DNA from: a virus
Length of the DNA stretch: 27,800 nucleotides
Strand: one strand, 5' to 3'
IMG/VR virus record: IMGVR_UViG_3300022602_003276
Location: 1-27,800 of that record
The notes beneath the pieces were generated by a model. That model did no database searches and had not been told where the DNA came from. It saw only the letters and a program-made list of their open reading frames with translations. This document shows positions 27,673-27,800 of this stretch, one piece after another. How positions within the stretch are numbered: position 1 is the first letter of the stretch; each line of letters begins with the position of its first letter. A program made the position numbers and the translations under genes.

Positions 27673-27800
27673 CTATCTACTTTCAATCCACTGCATACTG
27701 GCTTGACCGTATTGTGTACCTGATGATAATTGTGCGATAGCGATAGTATAAGTTTCACTAACAGTGCCTAGACTTTGACGACCTAGTTGGAAAGCAATAT
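27673..27800 (-). CDS. C-terminal end of a minus-strand protein, 5' end outside window
   Basis: The last 42 complete codons before TAG (27673-27675) read IAFQLGRQSLGTVSETYTIA, then IAQLSSGTQYGQASMQWIESR. The composition is like a phage structural or fibre protein, but the fragment is too short to name. It converges on the plus-strand operon and shares its terminator. Confidence 0.7.
   Translation of the reverse strand, partial: IAFQLGRQSLGTVSETYTIAIAQLSSGTQYGQASMQWIESR

Noticed and set aside
1-27800. tRNA, integrase, attachment-site or CRISPR features
   Set aside because: Reading the gaps on both strands gave no cloverleaf, no recombinase signature and no spaced direct repeats; gaps are short and filled by promoters, leaders and terminators.

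Overview
This window is a piece of a large, T4-like contractile-tailed phage genome, probably infecting a Gram-negative bacterium. The phage assignment rests on class Ia ribonucleotide reductase genes (nrdA/nrdB), a phage-type glutaredoxin, a PAAR spike-tip protein, a tail-spike protein with a tropism-determinant-like N-terminus, a SleB-type lysin, dense head-to-tail packing with ATGA/TAATG overlaps, and at least fifteen copies of an NNTAAATA motif (T4 late-promoter type), nearly all in intergenic gaps and on the coding strand. Base composition is AT-rich. No photosystem genes, integrase, tRNA genes or CRISPR arrays were seen. The host cannot be named from this window; the IbpA-like Hsp20, DnaK, IscU/IscA and PBP7-like proteins look proteobacterial.

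Layout: almost everything is on the minus strand, so transcription runs from high to low coordinates. From the right, 27673-27800 is the C-terminal end of a minus-strand protein. 26226-27604 is a plus-strand island of five small genes (one a GNAT acetyltransferase) closed by a UUCG-loop terminator. 19986-26064 holds mostly unrecognised virion-type or early proteins, including a nucleotidyltransferase-fold protein, a PD-(D/E)XK nuclease and several proteins sharing an M-x-I-x-E N-terminus. 18238-19959 is a tail spike. 14362-18042 is the deoxynucleotide module nrdA-nrdB-grx. 13503-14360 holds the PAAR tip and a histone H1-like protein. 12383-13448 holds iscU-iscA and an exported protein. 9730-12315 holds the SleB lysin, a possible holin and a structural protein. 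7589-9716 holds a four-helix membrane/coiled-coil protein, apparently extended by -1 frameshifting, and ribosomal protein bS21. 5831-7557 holds a DEDDh exonuclease, a MazG-like enzyme and a PBP7-like D,D-peptidase. 2451-5733 holds dnaK, hsp20, clpS and heme oxygenase, followed by a bilin reductase (1774-2454), an unknown 477-residue protein and a truncated DUF3307-like membrane protein.

How the genes may work together: three themes stand out. Proteostasis is represented by DnaK, Hsp20, ClpS and bS21. Heme and iron use is represented by heme oxygenase, a ferredoxin-dependent bilin reductase, IscU/IscA, and the di-iron NrdB with glutaredoxin. Cell-wall processing is represented by SleB and the D,D-peptidase. 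Regulation appears two-layered: sigma70-like promoters (two perfect TTGACA/TATAAT pairs with 17-bp spacers, plus one with 16 bp) precede nuclease, hypothetical, nrdA and histone-like genes, while T4-type late promoters precede structural, chaperone and lysis genes. Several promoters abut the start codon and would give leaderless mRNAs.

The most unusual sequence-level observation is a 109-codon reading frame (8179-8505) with no ATG, GTG or TTG start. It opens exactly at a nine-A slippery run near the 3' end of the upstream membrane-protein gene, implying a programmed -1 frameshift product of 512 residues, or else a homopolymer sequencing error.
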